Part shown: piece by piece, positions 55,401 to 59,284 of the stretch
Layout of the letters: every line of letters starts with the position of its first letter
Numbering within the stretch: the stretch's first letter is position 1
Source of the DNA: Rhizobium skierniewicense
Lineage (GTDB): Bacteria > Pseudomonadota > Alphaproteobacteria > Rhizobiales > Rhizobiaceae
Length of the DNA stretch: 64,000 nucleotides
Direction of reading: 5' to 3'
NCBI RefSeq assembly: GCF_014196515.1
Contig: NZ_JACIDV010000008.1
Location: 124,001-188,000 of the forward strand
Notes under the pieces: generated by a model
Told to the model about the DNA's origin: nothing
What the model saw: only the letters and a program-made list of their open reading frames with translations
Database searches by the model: none
Position numbers and translations under genes: made by a program

Positions 55401-55888
55401 CCCGCCCAGTCCGGATTGACGCTGTCGGCGTGGTAGTGATCCGCACCCTTGCCGTCTGGTCCAACCGTCGGGTCTGGGATCTCGCCATTAAACACGCCGT
55501 CGATGATCCGCTCGGCATTGGCGCGCGCATTTGGATCGTTGAAGGACTTTGCAACTTCGGCACCTGGTGCTTCGTAGCCAGTGAATTGCTTGGGCTGGCG
55601 AACGACCTCGGCGGGGGAAAGACCGCGAATGCCCGAGCGGTTCTTGATGACAGCGGCGACACCGGCCATGCCTTCATCACCCTCGCCTGCAGCTTCCGCC
55701 AGAACGGTGTTCACGAGGTCGGTTCTGTCCCGCTCGTCCATGTTGGCGAGGAACGATGGCTTGGTTTCGACGGGCTTTGGAGCGTTGAGACTCTCGTTTG
55801 TCGGGGAAAGACCGGGGGCGTTGCCGCCGTACAGGTTGAGTGGGTCGTTCCACTCGGCATCTGTGCCGAGTCCGATCACGATTGGCAT
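40481..55888 (-). CDS. giant multidomain virion protein, DarB-like methylase/helicase
   Basis: 5135 residues from ATG 55888 (AGGAG upstream; the open frame to 55918 has no ribosome site). Approximate modules: SleB-like wall hydrolase 50-175 (VLAEAAGEG, ADHYHADSVNPDW); M15-like peptidase 250-380 (INSGYRAP, MLHVDL); hydrophobic Gly/Ala region 600-830; pyrophosphatase-like module 1390-1500 (GYILGTVGKDKDHIDIF); ART-like fold 1715-1850; conserved helical module 1860-1940; barnase/EndoU-like PBECR nuclease fold 2080-2220 (IDLVWG); N6-adenine methylase 2270-2560 (EPSVGAGN, NPPF); SNF2 helicase 3030-3680 (VGAGKT, DEAH, RDGRGIRQG); RadC/JAMM-type metallopeptidase 3930-4110 (HNHPSNGPLSVTD); PLxRFG region around 4450 with a long helical tail. 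Similar giant proteins are virion components in Bcep22-like phages, and DarB of P1 protects ejected DNA from restriction. It is probably packaged and ejected with the DNA. It may be cleaved into pieces; no protease site is evident. Confidence 0.85.
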   Translation of the reverse strand: MPIVIGLGTDAEWNDPLNLYGGNAPGLSPTNESLNAPKPVETKPSFLANMDERDRTDLVNTVLAEAAGEGDEGMAGVAAVIKNRSGIRGLSPAEVVRQPKQFTGYEAPGAEVAKSFNDPNARANAERIIDGVFNGEIPDPTVGPDGKGADHYHADSVNPDWAGKMPATAKIGRHQYYNSKGEPQAQVQVQASAFVPEQDPLGLYGPKGQFRDLLKGEEKSSAPNPEAKGLARLVREPEEKHNSGGGKLNFVHAGQEKIAPQFEAILTDTSKAMGKDFTINSGYRAPTHKVEAAKPGGPGEHADGTASDISMKGMSEPERAQLVRELYSRGARRFITYKNSPDMLHVDLKDQTGKGTPWFMFDKSNRNLPNAPAWFQDVAANPGENSVAPTVAAGKGIVVDENYAPSDGLGLYAGSVNPMEAEAKALAQAKAASDAEEAKRLENERLTADVNANNATVDQALAKSNGRLAAVSETEAADWQKKWDEENRSGSTFGDLMRRWGTGAANTSQSMTNLNTLLINKLPGGETINSTLDSIDRWLGGGKTIAEKRAEGIEKQSATLTPEGEAARDKKWWDDENKTLGPAWTDPRSYLGAIAESGPATVASMLPSGILARGAFLSSVASGATTQAAAATAARTATIAGGITEGLLGGADAAQSVKQRISELPREQLLASDAVKQLIDTGMSEQQAIDSISEDAQTQALLTAGVVTGSFGGMGDRALAKIIAEGVEGGIARRIGVGAAKGMVGEGIFEEAPQSAGQTIAENAAIQRVNPDQEITEGLGEAVASGVATGGAMGGGMGAAGGAARPSHSAGTATPVAPEPDNRGPLRRAADHAEQRNAARAAAQPAQVPQDGRPRPTATVRVDAEGVEPFMGTVESYEGDEAVVVDSGSGEVYQVPLANITEIAPPIGDYRYPEKSIDAMPELSGDPAMEPLAPMSAQVKSEVPPRSEDKPATELRPIRPQPGQRVIVDTPEAGRFAARIERYENDGDEAIVIDDSGKPFQVPTTAMNVSSLTPAQIEAQELERNPPIEREIGDAGPNSRKIGKSTVLLPDENHAALYDLAREQAIAKRLGGTSQVDMGSVLPTERKRLADAFRIKVEDLASMADDYRYRAERAARESKSTLPVKLHSVNERILKQRQSAKAKDAAELPIQSSDADATWWDVDLTDQARKGILQQAGIQRSEKSMWKVLTPALKKKLVDVRDAQSAANETVETLAGRFKTAKGSSYDIHPDGTTTRTKALRDQPGHEGDSGKKARTARTVYVDTNAGALSAAGLTLTDPKKGARVAIRDGKATLVTWNGKENGWGASPESRGITIHDTPAVGRYPLELWDQVEDVPGYTAYSRMHAGNAIVEYDGNSDRAANEAATSPTNDLPEPSQAQKEAGNYKVGRLKLGGLDISVENPAGSERKGKSQSGKEWSVKMKSHYGYILGTVGKDKDHIDIFVRPGTETLDDAAPVFVVDQRDPARGRFDEHKVMAGFDNEAEAKAAYLENYTAGWKGLGDISQTTMGEFKNWLKSGKTSEPFAPKWFSSQEKADAYVVRNKMGQTHDVVQRGKRFEVQERTKAQAAKERTNPNTPDWGKHPWDEIWGSDAEVISDALSRIASTNGGDTPISDAVKAGATNKELLELIEARWGEGGAGGRRYMIETRKGPTVAITLEKDNGNERVVLKGKELADAIRSEFVVSLEDMKREHEAREKGRSADIERPAKAKPARSGQRRKLYRGASKEEIDALRNGSFAFRPGQTGIMFTSDRETASYFGNANKGEAVAVTIPADAKAINRGQIRESTPEWYALRDEAFKDLEPGADAEGAIRNEALRQGYEIVMYKSGNGEYDVVEVLDPSIIDVSQEPKAATAPKPTPKVSQNKIFTEDAAAKARELLRKKFSGNTLNSGIDPELLQAGLTLAGYHIEKGARTFAAYASAMLADLGEGSRPYLKSWYMGVKYDPRASAFDGMSSAADVEATDVNALNGAPNEPEQLDRAGASALERVPAEPVQGTESRRDAGRGAEERGGADISGSEPARGGRVQAGRSVADGQGELSVAPARGNRAASERPDVARSDEGRSSRTENSRDRVEEGSFGPILRGYEGKWREAALELERRQTGDAIGALSHPDVGPIDLVWGTEGTDQNNGSGLAKLIAWHPEVLSDLQGFLDRLKVVESRSTSRRIQLADESGNAGVRLDFDGAAKTWLLTAYETGKRRTEKSSRRLSDLWGGRETAPSSPRVENIASALKDVQSAATPAQQRQTDYVITDEDALGEGGQKAKFKSNIAAIELVKKLEEERRPATRDEQSVLAKWVGWGGLRTAFPREDGSVAKGWEREADQLKDLLTKEEYSAAESSTRNAHYTAPNIVNAAWIIAQRLGFQGGQILEPSVGAGNFLGLMPGELRSASRVSGVELDRITGLIAKNLYPNANIQAPMGFEKLSLPNDYFDLAIGNPPFGSERLYDKERSHLNKLSIHNFFFAKAIETLRPGGVLAMVVTNRFLDGQSAAARNLIHAKADFIGAIRLPNNAFLKNAGTEVTTDIVLLQRREAGQAPKSSEWLEVKDYRGKDGNVVPLNAYFAKNPEMMLGDFGAYGTMYGPDEPALVARGGQDTPAELAKAIETLPQNIMGEPVAARVTETVTVPETVNDVQVGTMFAAPDGTIHVREQDHIGEARSKAVTFPNDTAKERVSGMVRVRDAFARLRRAQISDTAKPEQVENLRRRLNTFYDASVNKHGPINSDANKRLFRDDPTWPQISALEQKFDKGLSAAVAKKTGEKARPATAEKAAIFTRRTQQPYQRPTSAATAKDALATVLNDYGRINLEAMSRLYGKSTEAIVDELGPLVYRTPTGSYETADQYLSGNVKQKLAEAERASAQDPEFRRNVNALRDVIPADIEAIDIDVKPGAPWLPAKHVEDFVSHITQASIAPRAFYSAANAKWDLTVPQVTPAAQTQWGTDRAAVGTVLSAVMNGQSITIHDRTSDGKSVVNQAATDAANEKAERVKAEWRKWLWQDDARRDQLSRLYNDTFNTDVMQQFDGSHLTLPGKVSDDIIDLRPSQKNFIWRTLQSGTALADHTVGAGKTFAAIASIMEKRRTGQARKPMLVVPNHLVGQWAADFVRLYPGAKVLAATKQDFEKDRRKRLFARIATGDWDAVIVAHSSFGRIGIDPNYEAQFIQQQMDDLEASMAEVRRETGQKSRNVAQLTKWRDGLKTKMERLLDSGRKDDGLTFDELGVDALYVDEAHEFKNLAYSTSMQRVAGLGNMAGSQKAADLYMKSRFVLEKTGNNNLVFLSGTPLSNTMAEMFTVQRYLDEKALRAMGVAHFDAWARVFGEVVTDWELSPSGQYKLNSRFAKFVNVPELMQRYRSFADVITNDDIIAQLAAQGKKFPLPKVKGGKPTNVVVERSPDQASFIGEGKSDDNGNLEFPRGSLVWRAENLPKKAEKGQDNMLKVMSDARKAALDMRLIDPSYGDYRKSKVHRAANEMKRIYDAWSDQRGTQLVFIDLSTPKKAQAAEAARFRDLMERADNGDEAAIEALDKVSPDDLLALESTFSVYDDLKQKLIDRGIPESEIAFIHDANTEAQKEELFGKVRSGRIRLLFGSTAKMGAGTNVQNRLVALHHLDAPWRPSDLEQRDGRGIRQGNELYGEDPDGFEIEILRYATKNTLDARQWQTIEAKARFIQQVRKGDMKTREIEDIAGEAANAAEMKAAASGNPLILEEMDTRRKLRQLEGQSVEHDREQHRIKAKIKSLTEEAAAIEKALPLVQSDAAMAAAAPAEFAGTIGGETFDKRKEFGAAIVAAMRKELIDKEGVRDLGEYAGFKIGIDPMGYGRAFHVTIRGKKEYSIPVDDASDVDAAGLATRIANTVKRIANQPEFDQSRAAEIKSQTPALERQIGEWAGAQELADTSARHNRLLDSLKPKPKSATPVAAVANADEFDAPTENKRPDPVVVGTANDLQTVGIPKAPAGKAIFKWAKDTVLRFGKNGHEYLMAVDDDGSVIEFGTAKKKAATGINNKLLGAFMNPDRRVVVLHNHPSNGPLSVTDIAMLAMPGLHSVWAFGANGAEMRGSLTPDAERAVSSASSPDALVAEWRRDMTDAHEAVDAFLRPLVERGTLDIAEGNSAYLYAPSIIAQKAGLIDISSNTNYDVSAIEGLDAKLDKLAVALKGLISDGTAGDNQRVSRRPARDVRHVAEVEGLASLGQPVVSARSGTTGLSETSSPDYQGKERGAEKRSSNGKRVTKDRIVEDLRGKLTDIQPALLKTIPLNYFSELARSNMTAVGDYLRVKRLMDAFRGTKHAEADAVAQDWLKYTRLGFAGKDKAKAQALADLMHDATLAGVDPSKTDEETKAKPGYDALRKRYLAMPPKGRELFNDVSVAYGKQADELDEILLDNVRKAQEIAQRNAEDRYKRTMQKIKDARLSGLDKKNAEEDATSAYKAETTKSRWAAKARLTKMRIAFENSRVEAPYFPLGRFGRYFVTVRDIDGAVLSFSKHETAAERDRMAREMRQDYPAGKVEVGVMEAGGDMRKAMDPRIVAEIEEILGGSNVGGDVMDQIWQRYLESMPDLSARKRFIHRKGTAGYSKDALRVFSSHMFHAAHQMARLKYGLELQELVNKTADQAKEADDQTRAMTLANELSNRHNWVMNPTGSKVAQTMTSTAFVWYLAASPGAALVNMTQTVMLGLPVLSAKFGGFGKAASALGKASADSLAGKGTVVSDRLTGDEKKAMDAFYESGLIDRTQSHDLAGVGETGVEYTPLRAKVMEKISWAFHRAEVWNREVTALAAYRMARDSGQSTSDAIDTAHDLTWKTHFDYSNSSRPAVLQNDFAKVALVFRQHNINMLYRVIRDIHQSTKGETAQARKEARYQLAGVLGMMTAMAGVTGTMGFSLAMMMAGMIFGDDDDPMAFEDQFKADVVDILGPQLGGILLNGAPGHYLGIDLSARIGMPDLWFRSPTRELQGKDEYQYWLAQSLGATVSLGEQLYTGFRVITDDGDVARGIEMMAPKAVRDLMKAYRYSQDGLTTIGKDQILAKDQIDATDIAAQALGFTPAKVSETWERNTALKNAETTVKRKRQRLINKWAMATMAGDKDTAAEALDGIKKFNSVRIHAAFPIKSETLKRSIQTRTKNAAKREDGVLIGNKALGTQLREKMAEPIYR

Positions 55889-55926
55889 GCGTGGGCTCCT
55901 ATCAAATGGAACCTGCACTCATGCGC
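55885..55926 (-). promoter_or_regulatory. conserved element and start-codon hairpin of the giant gene
   Basis: Minus-strand GCGCATGAGTGC (55926-55915). GCATGAGTG within it can pair with CACGCATGC (55893-55885) in 8 of 9 positions (one A-G mismatch). The giant gene's ATG (55888) is in the 3' arm and AGGAG in the loop. A TATAAC box lies about 15 bases before the element. Confidence 0.6.
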
Positions 55927-55987
55927 GGGCGAGACATTTCGGTTATAGTTTGCGGCAGCAGGAATTGGAAGCTGTCGGAGAGCTACG

Positions 55988-56203
55988 ATGTTCGAAATCG
56001 ACTGGAAGAAGGCACCCAAGAATGCCCGCTGGTGGGCAGTGGATCAAAACGGCCAAGCACACTGGTTTTGTGCGCCTGACGTGAAAGCGTTTACTACCTT
56101 TTGGTTCAGTGAGCCTATCCCAGCACCCGCTTTTGGGTATACTGATGACTGGCGAAACAGTTTGAGAGAGAAACCGATAGATGAAGCAAAGAACATTATT
56201 TGA
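55988..56203 (+). CDS. small Trp-rich phage protein
   Basis: 71 residues from ATG 55988, with GGAG upstream. It contains WWAVDQNGQAHWF and FGYTDDWRNSLREKP, a pattern seen in many small phage-encoded proteins of unknown function. First gene of the plus-strand cargo island, directly behind the divergent promoter region of the giant gene. Confidence 0.6.
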   Translation: MFEIDWKKAPKNARWWAVDQNGQAHWFCAPDVKAFTTFWFSEPIPAPAFGYTDDWRNSLREKPIDEAKNII

Positions 56204-56930
56204 ATTACGCCCGCTCGACAAAATGCAACGTGCTATTCAGTTGGCGGCGTTTCACTACATCGCGTGCTTGAAGGCGACCCCTAGCAACGCAGACCATCAA
56301 GTTACTATCAGGGGGCTGAATTTCAATTTCGAAAACATCAGAACTGCCGACTCAAACGAACTGCATGGTGAGTTTCAGAGTTGGGCGGCCTCGACTGTGT
56401 TGAGAGATGTGATCGAGAACTTTTCAGTGTTCCTAATGGGCGTTTACCGAGATGCGATAGCGAACGCCCCCGAACGTTCATTTTCTGTGACGCAAAGCCA
56501 GTTCGAAAGAAAGGGTATCGAGGATCAATTAGCCATCCTCGATGACGAGTTTTCGGTTGCTCCCGAATGGAAGGTTAGACTGGTTGGGTACAACCGCGCG
56601 CGAAACTGCATGGCGCATAGATTAGGAGTGGTGGATCCAAGGGATGCTACGGATGGATCAGAGCTTGTTATACGATGGTTGGTCGTAAACGCGTCGTTGG
56701 CGGAAACTGTGGAGAGTGACGTCCTCGATATCGAGGGGCCCATGGGAGGTCTTATTCGTGCGCAGCGCATTCATGGTGCCGGATCCGCAGCTATTGCTTT
56801 TGAAGATCGGGAAAAACGAGTTGCGGTCGGAAAGATGCTGCAGTTTTTCCCTGACGAAGTCTTAGAGATATGCCAAGTTTTTCAACTTGCCGCTGCTGCT
56901 TTCAGCGGTATTGGACGGCGCGAGAGCTAA
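56181..56930 (+). CDS. HEPN-motif protein, candidate cargo/defence gene
   Basis: 249 residues, overlapping the previous gene by 23 bases. Predicted largely helical. GYNRARNCMAHRLG (about 137-149) contains R141-N-C-M-A-H146, an Rx4H motif with the Asn next to Arg, as in HEPN ribonucleases. The surrounding helices (LRDVIENFSVFLMGVYRDAI) also fit. HEPN proteins often cut RNA in toxin or anti-phage systems. No antitoxin-type nucleotidyltransferase is next to it, so the activity is inferred from the motif alone. Codon use looks less GC-rich than in the virion genes. Confidence 0.6.
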   Translation: MKQRTLFELRPLDKMQRAIQLAAFHYIACLKATPSNADHQVTIRGLNFNFENIRTADSNELHGEFQSWAASTVLRDVIENFSVFLMGVYRDAIANAPERSFSVTQSQFERKGIEDQLAILDDEFSVAPEWKVRLVGYNRARNCMAHRLGVVDPRDATDGSELVIRWLVVNASLAETVESDVLDIEGPMGGLIRAQRIHGAGSAAIAFEDREKRVAVGKMLQFFPDEVLEICQVFQLAAAAFSGIGRRES

Positions 56931-57235
56931 TCATCATAGCGACAACACCCTACCAGCCCAAATACCGTTGGCAAAGAACACAGATCGACGCGAACGATCC
57001 GCCGACAGACTTCGATTGGAGCGGGTATGATGGCAATGAATGCGTAGGCAGGATCAGGAAAGAGATGCACGGCCCGACGAAGGGCAATTGGCAATGGGCT
57101 GGGAGATATTCGAGCCTCTACAAAGGCAGCCCGCCGACCCCGAACACGGGTTGGGTCGCAAACGCCCGGATCGCAACACAGATGTGCGAGGAATACTGGG
57201 AGCATGCCAGACTCGTCATGAACCGCAGGAGGTGA
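56870..57235 (+). CDS. hypothetical protein in the cargo island
   Basis: Up to 121 residues. The C-terminal 95 residues (YQPKYRWQRTQID, then GRIRKEMHGPTKGNWQW and MCEEYWEHARLVM) look like a genuine conserved small protein. The only standard start in frame is ATG 56870, which overlaps the HEPN gene by 61 bases; the first 25 residues are shadow-like, so the true start may be different or the gene may be 5'-truncated. Confidence 0.45.
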   Translation: MPSFSTCRCCFQRYWTARELIIIATTPYQPKYRWQRTQIDANDPPTDFDWSGYDGNECVGRIRKEMHGPTKGNWQWAGRYSSLYKGSPPTPNTGWVANARIATQMCEEYWEHARLVMNRRR

Positions 57236-57268
57236 TAGCCACTTTACTCCTGAAATTGGAGTGATTGA

Positions 57269-58072
57269 ATGAGCCCAAGTGACCTACCACCCGACTATCT
57301 GAGCCATTATACAAAGCTTGATGTCTTAGAGAGTATCCTTGACAATGGTCTCCGCGCCTCGAACGTACTGTATCTCAACGATGGGTCAGAATTAAAATTC
57401 GCGATCGATATAGCGAGAAGCGTTTTAAGAGACTTAGTGCAAAATCGCCCATCCTCTCACTACATTTATGACAGCGACATTGAGGACGGTCTAGCAGACG
57501 ACCGATTGCCTTCTATCTTCGCGACCTCGTTTTGCACAGACGATGATTTACTGAGCCAATGGCGGGCATACGGTGGCATTAGTCAAGGCATAAGCATTAG
57601 TCTTCATAGCCAGCCACTAGCAGATATCTTTAAGAAACTGTACGGTTCCCCAACGAGAATCTCATACAAGGAAAACGAAGCGAGAGCGAAACTTTACGGT
57701 CTCCTGAGCCTTTCTCTTATAGACTGGGACGAGGTTCTAGGAAGCCCAGGTTTGACGCCAGCCGAAATTGCCGCCGGGGTCATCTTAGAACAGGCCCCTC
57801 GATACAAACATCCCGGTTTTGCAGAAGAGAACGAATGGCGATTTTTTATCACTCGCCCATCTCAACAGATGAACGACGTGGAATTCTTCACCCGTGGCGG
57901 CTTGCTTGTCCCGTTCCTTCCCGTATGTGCAGACAAACTACCAATATCGCATATAACTATTGGACCTGGTCCGCAGCAGCGTTTGAATAAGCAAAGTGTC
58001 GAAAACTTACTTAGACGAAAAAACTATCTGAATGTCGAGGTTCGTGTATCGGAGGTGCCGTATCGGACTTGA
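57269..58072 (+). CDS. DUF2971-family protein, candidate anti-phage gene
   Basis: 267 residues from ATG 57269, with GGAGTG upstream. DUF2971 hallmarks in order: YTKLDVLESILDNGLRAS, LYLNDGSELKFA, FATSFCTDDDLLSQWRAYG and HPGFAEENEWRFF. Members of the family are often found with phage-defence genes, but the reaction is not known. Here it is the last gene of a plus-strand group inside the minus-strand late region, a typical place for a lysogenic-conversion gene. Confidence 0.75.
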   Translation: MSPSDLPPDYLSHYTKLDVLESILDNGLRASNVLYLNDGSELKFAIDIARSVLRDLVQNRPSSHYIYDSDIEDGLADDRLPSIFATSFCTDDDLLSQWRAYGGISQGISISLHSQPLADIFKKLYGSPTRISYKENEARAKLYGLLSLSLIDWDEVLGSPGLTPAEIAAGVILEQAPRYKHPGFAEENEWRFFITRPSQQMNDVEFFTRGGLLVPFLPVCADKLPISHITIGPGPQQRLNKQSVENLLRRKNYLNVEVRVSEVPYRT

Positions 58073-58108
58073 CGCCTCAACGATTTCATATTTATCGCGC
58101 GATTTAAC

Positions 58109-58288
58109 TCAGATCATCTGCTGCTGACGCCGTGTAAGCCCGGTCTCATCGCGTTTGATGATCGTGATCGGGCCCATTTCAGTTTCGAAACCGAGGCGCA
58201 CGCTGCGCCCCGATTTTTCTTCGATGTGGATCGTGCCCACACCCTCAATGTACACCGCATCCCCCAGCTTAACGGCAAGTCGCAACAT
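58109..58288 (-). CDS. CsrA-like small RNA-binding protein
   Basis: 59 residues from ATG 58288, with AGGAG 8 bases upstream (a TTG just before it is less likely). The order LAVKLGDAVYI, VGTIHIEEKSGRSVRLGFETE and ITIIKRDE parallels CsrA (LTRRVGETLMIG, VTVLGVKGNQVRIGV, VSVHREEI). CsrA binds GGA in mRNA loops. The C-terminus QQQMI is short. It is coupled to the scaffold gene (its ribosome site overlaps the scaffold stop). The key CsrA arginine corresponds to K or R in IIKRDE, but binding has to be tested. Confidence 0.6.
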   Translation of the reverse strand: MLRLAVKLGDAVYIEGVGTIHIEEKSGRSVRLGFETEMGPITIIKRDETGLTRRQQQMI

Positions 58289-58296
58289 CAAGGCTC

Positions 58297-59274
58297 CTAT
58301 TCAGCCATATATCGTTCGCGCTTCTCGTCTGAGAGCTTCGCGAGTTCGGTTTCAAATTTCTCGGTATCTACGGAGGCCAGACGGTCCAACCACGCGAACT
58401 CGCCGCCGTCGTCGGCGTCACTCACATCAGCAGCGGGTACGCCACCGAGCGTTGGCGGAACCTGTCGTGAGCCTGCGGCCGCTGCCGGCGTCTTTGCTTC
58501 AGCCTTCGGTGCGGCTTTCTTCACGCCGTAGGCCTTCTCGACCTGTGACGTGATGTTCTCATGGGCCTTTTCGAGGATCGCTGGGTTCAGCGGGTTGGCC
58601 GACGCCTGCTGAAGTCTGCGCACCTCGGCATCCAGCATCGTGTGCAGGATTGTGCCTGGCTGATATTCGACATGCTTCTCGAAGAAAGCAGGGACGGTGA
58701 CGTCCTTGTAGTGCTCGATGGCATTCGTCTTGCCGACATTGGCAGAAATGATCGTCGTTCTGATCTCGTCGATCTGGCTCTCGAGCGGCTTCAGCTTGGC
58801 GCGCATCTCGGCGCCGGTCATTTCACCGTCATCGAACTGGGCAGTGATCCGGTCGCGTTCCTCGTCGAGGGACTTCAGCTTCTCCGGTATCGATGGATCA
58901 AGCACCCACGAAGGGCGGCGCTCTTCCACCACGGCTGGCGGCGTTGCAGCCTGCCCACCTTTTGCATCGCCCTCGGCAGCCGCGGCTGCTGCCGCTGCCG
59001 CTGCGGCGGCGTCGTCTGGCTTTGCTACTTGGCGCTGGGTGCCATCGCCGTTGGCAAGCTCCAGATCCTCGTCAATGACGGCGTCCGGCTTTTTGTCCGC
59101 CTCGGATGCGGCAAGAGCAGCAGCGACCGCTTCAGCGGCATGGCCGTCTAGGCCTTCCTCGCCGCCCTCAGCCCCGTCTTCGAGGCCTTCATCCACCATA
59201 TCTTCGTCTTCGAGGCCTGCGCGCTCTTCCTCGGTCAGCATGTCCAGTTCTGCTTCGGTGGGCTTTAAAGCCAT
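58297..59274 (-). CDS. scaffolding protein
   Basis: 325 residues, acidic and low-complexity at the N-terminus (EEERAGLEDEDMVDEGLEDG), with a poly-Ala run, a helical middle (LKPLESQIDEIRTTI) and a charged C-terminus (LAKLSDEKRERYMAE). This profile and the location between portal and the late genes fit a phage scaffolding protein. ATG 59274 has AAGGAG upstream. Confidence 0.75.
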   Translation of the reverse strand: MALKPTEAELDMLTEEERAGLEDEDMVDEGLEDGAEGGEEGLDGHAAEAVAAALAASEADKKPDAVIDEDLELANGDGTQRQVAKPDDAAAAAAAAAAAAEGDAKGGQAATPPAVVEERRPSWVLDPSIPEKLKSLDEERDRITAQFDDGEMTGAEMRAKLKPLESQIDEIRTTIISANVGKTNAIEHYKDVTVPAFFEKHVEYQPGTILHTMLDAEVRRLQQASANPLNPAILEKAHENITSQVEKAYGVKKAAPKAEAKTPAAAAGSRQVPPTLGGVPAADVSDADDGGEFAWLDRLASVDTEKFETELAKLSDEKRERYMAE

Positions 59275-59284
59275 AGTCGTCTCC

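Noticed and set aside
55889-55918. Upstream extension of the giant gene to a GTG at 55918
   Set aside because: That GTG is part of the conserved element and has no ribosome site; ATG 55888 has AGGAG at proper distance.
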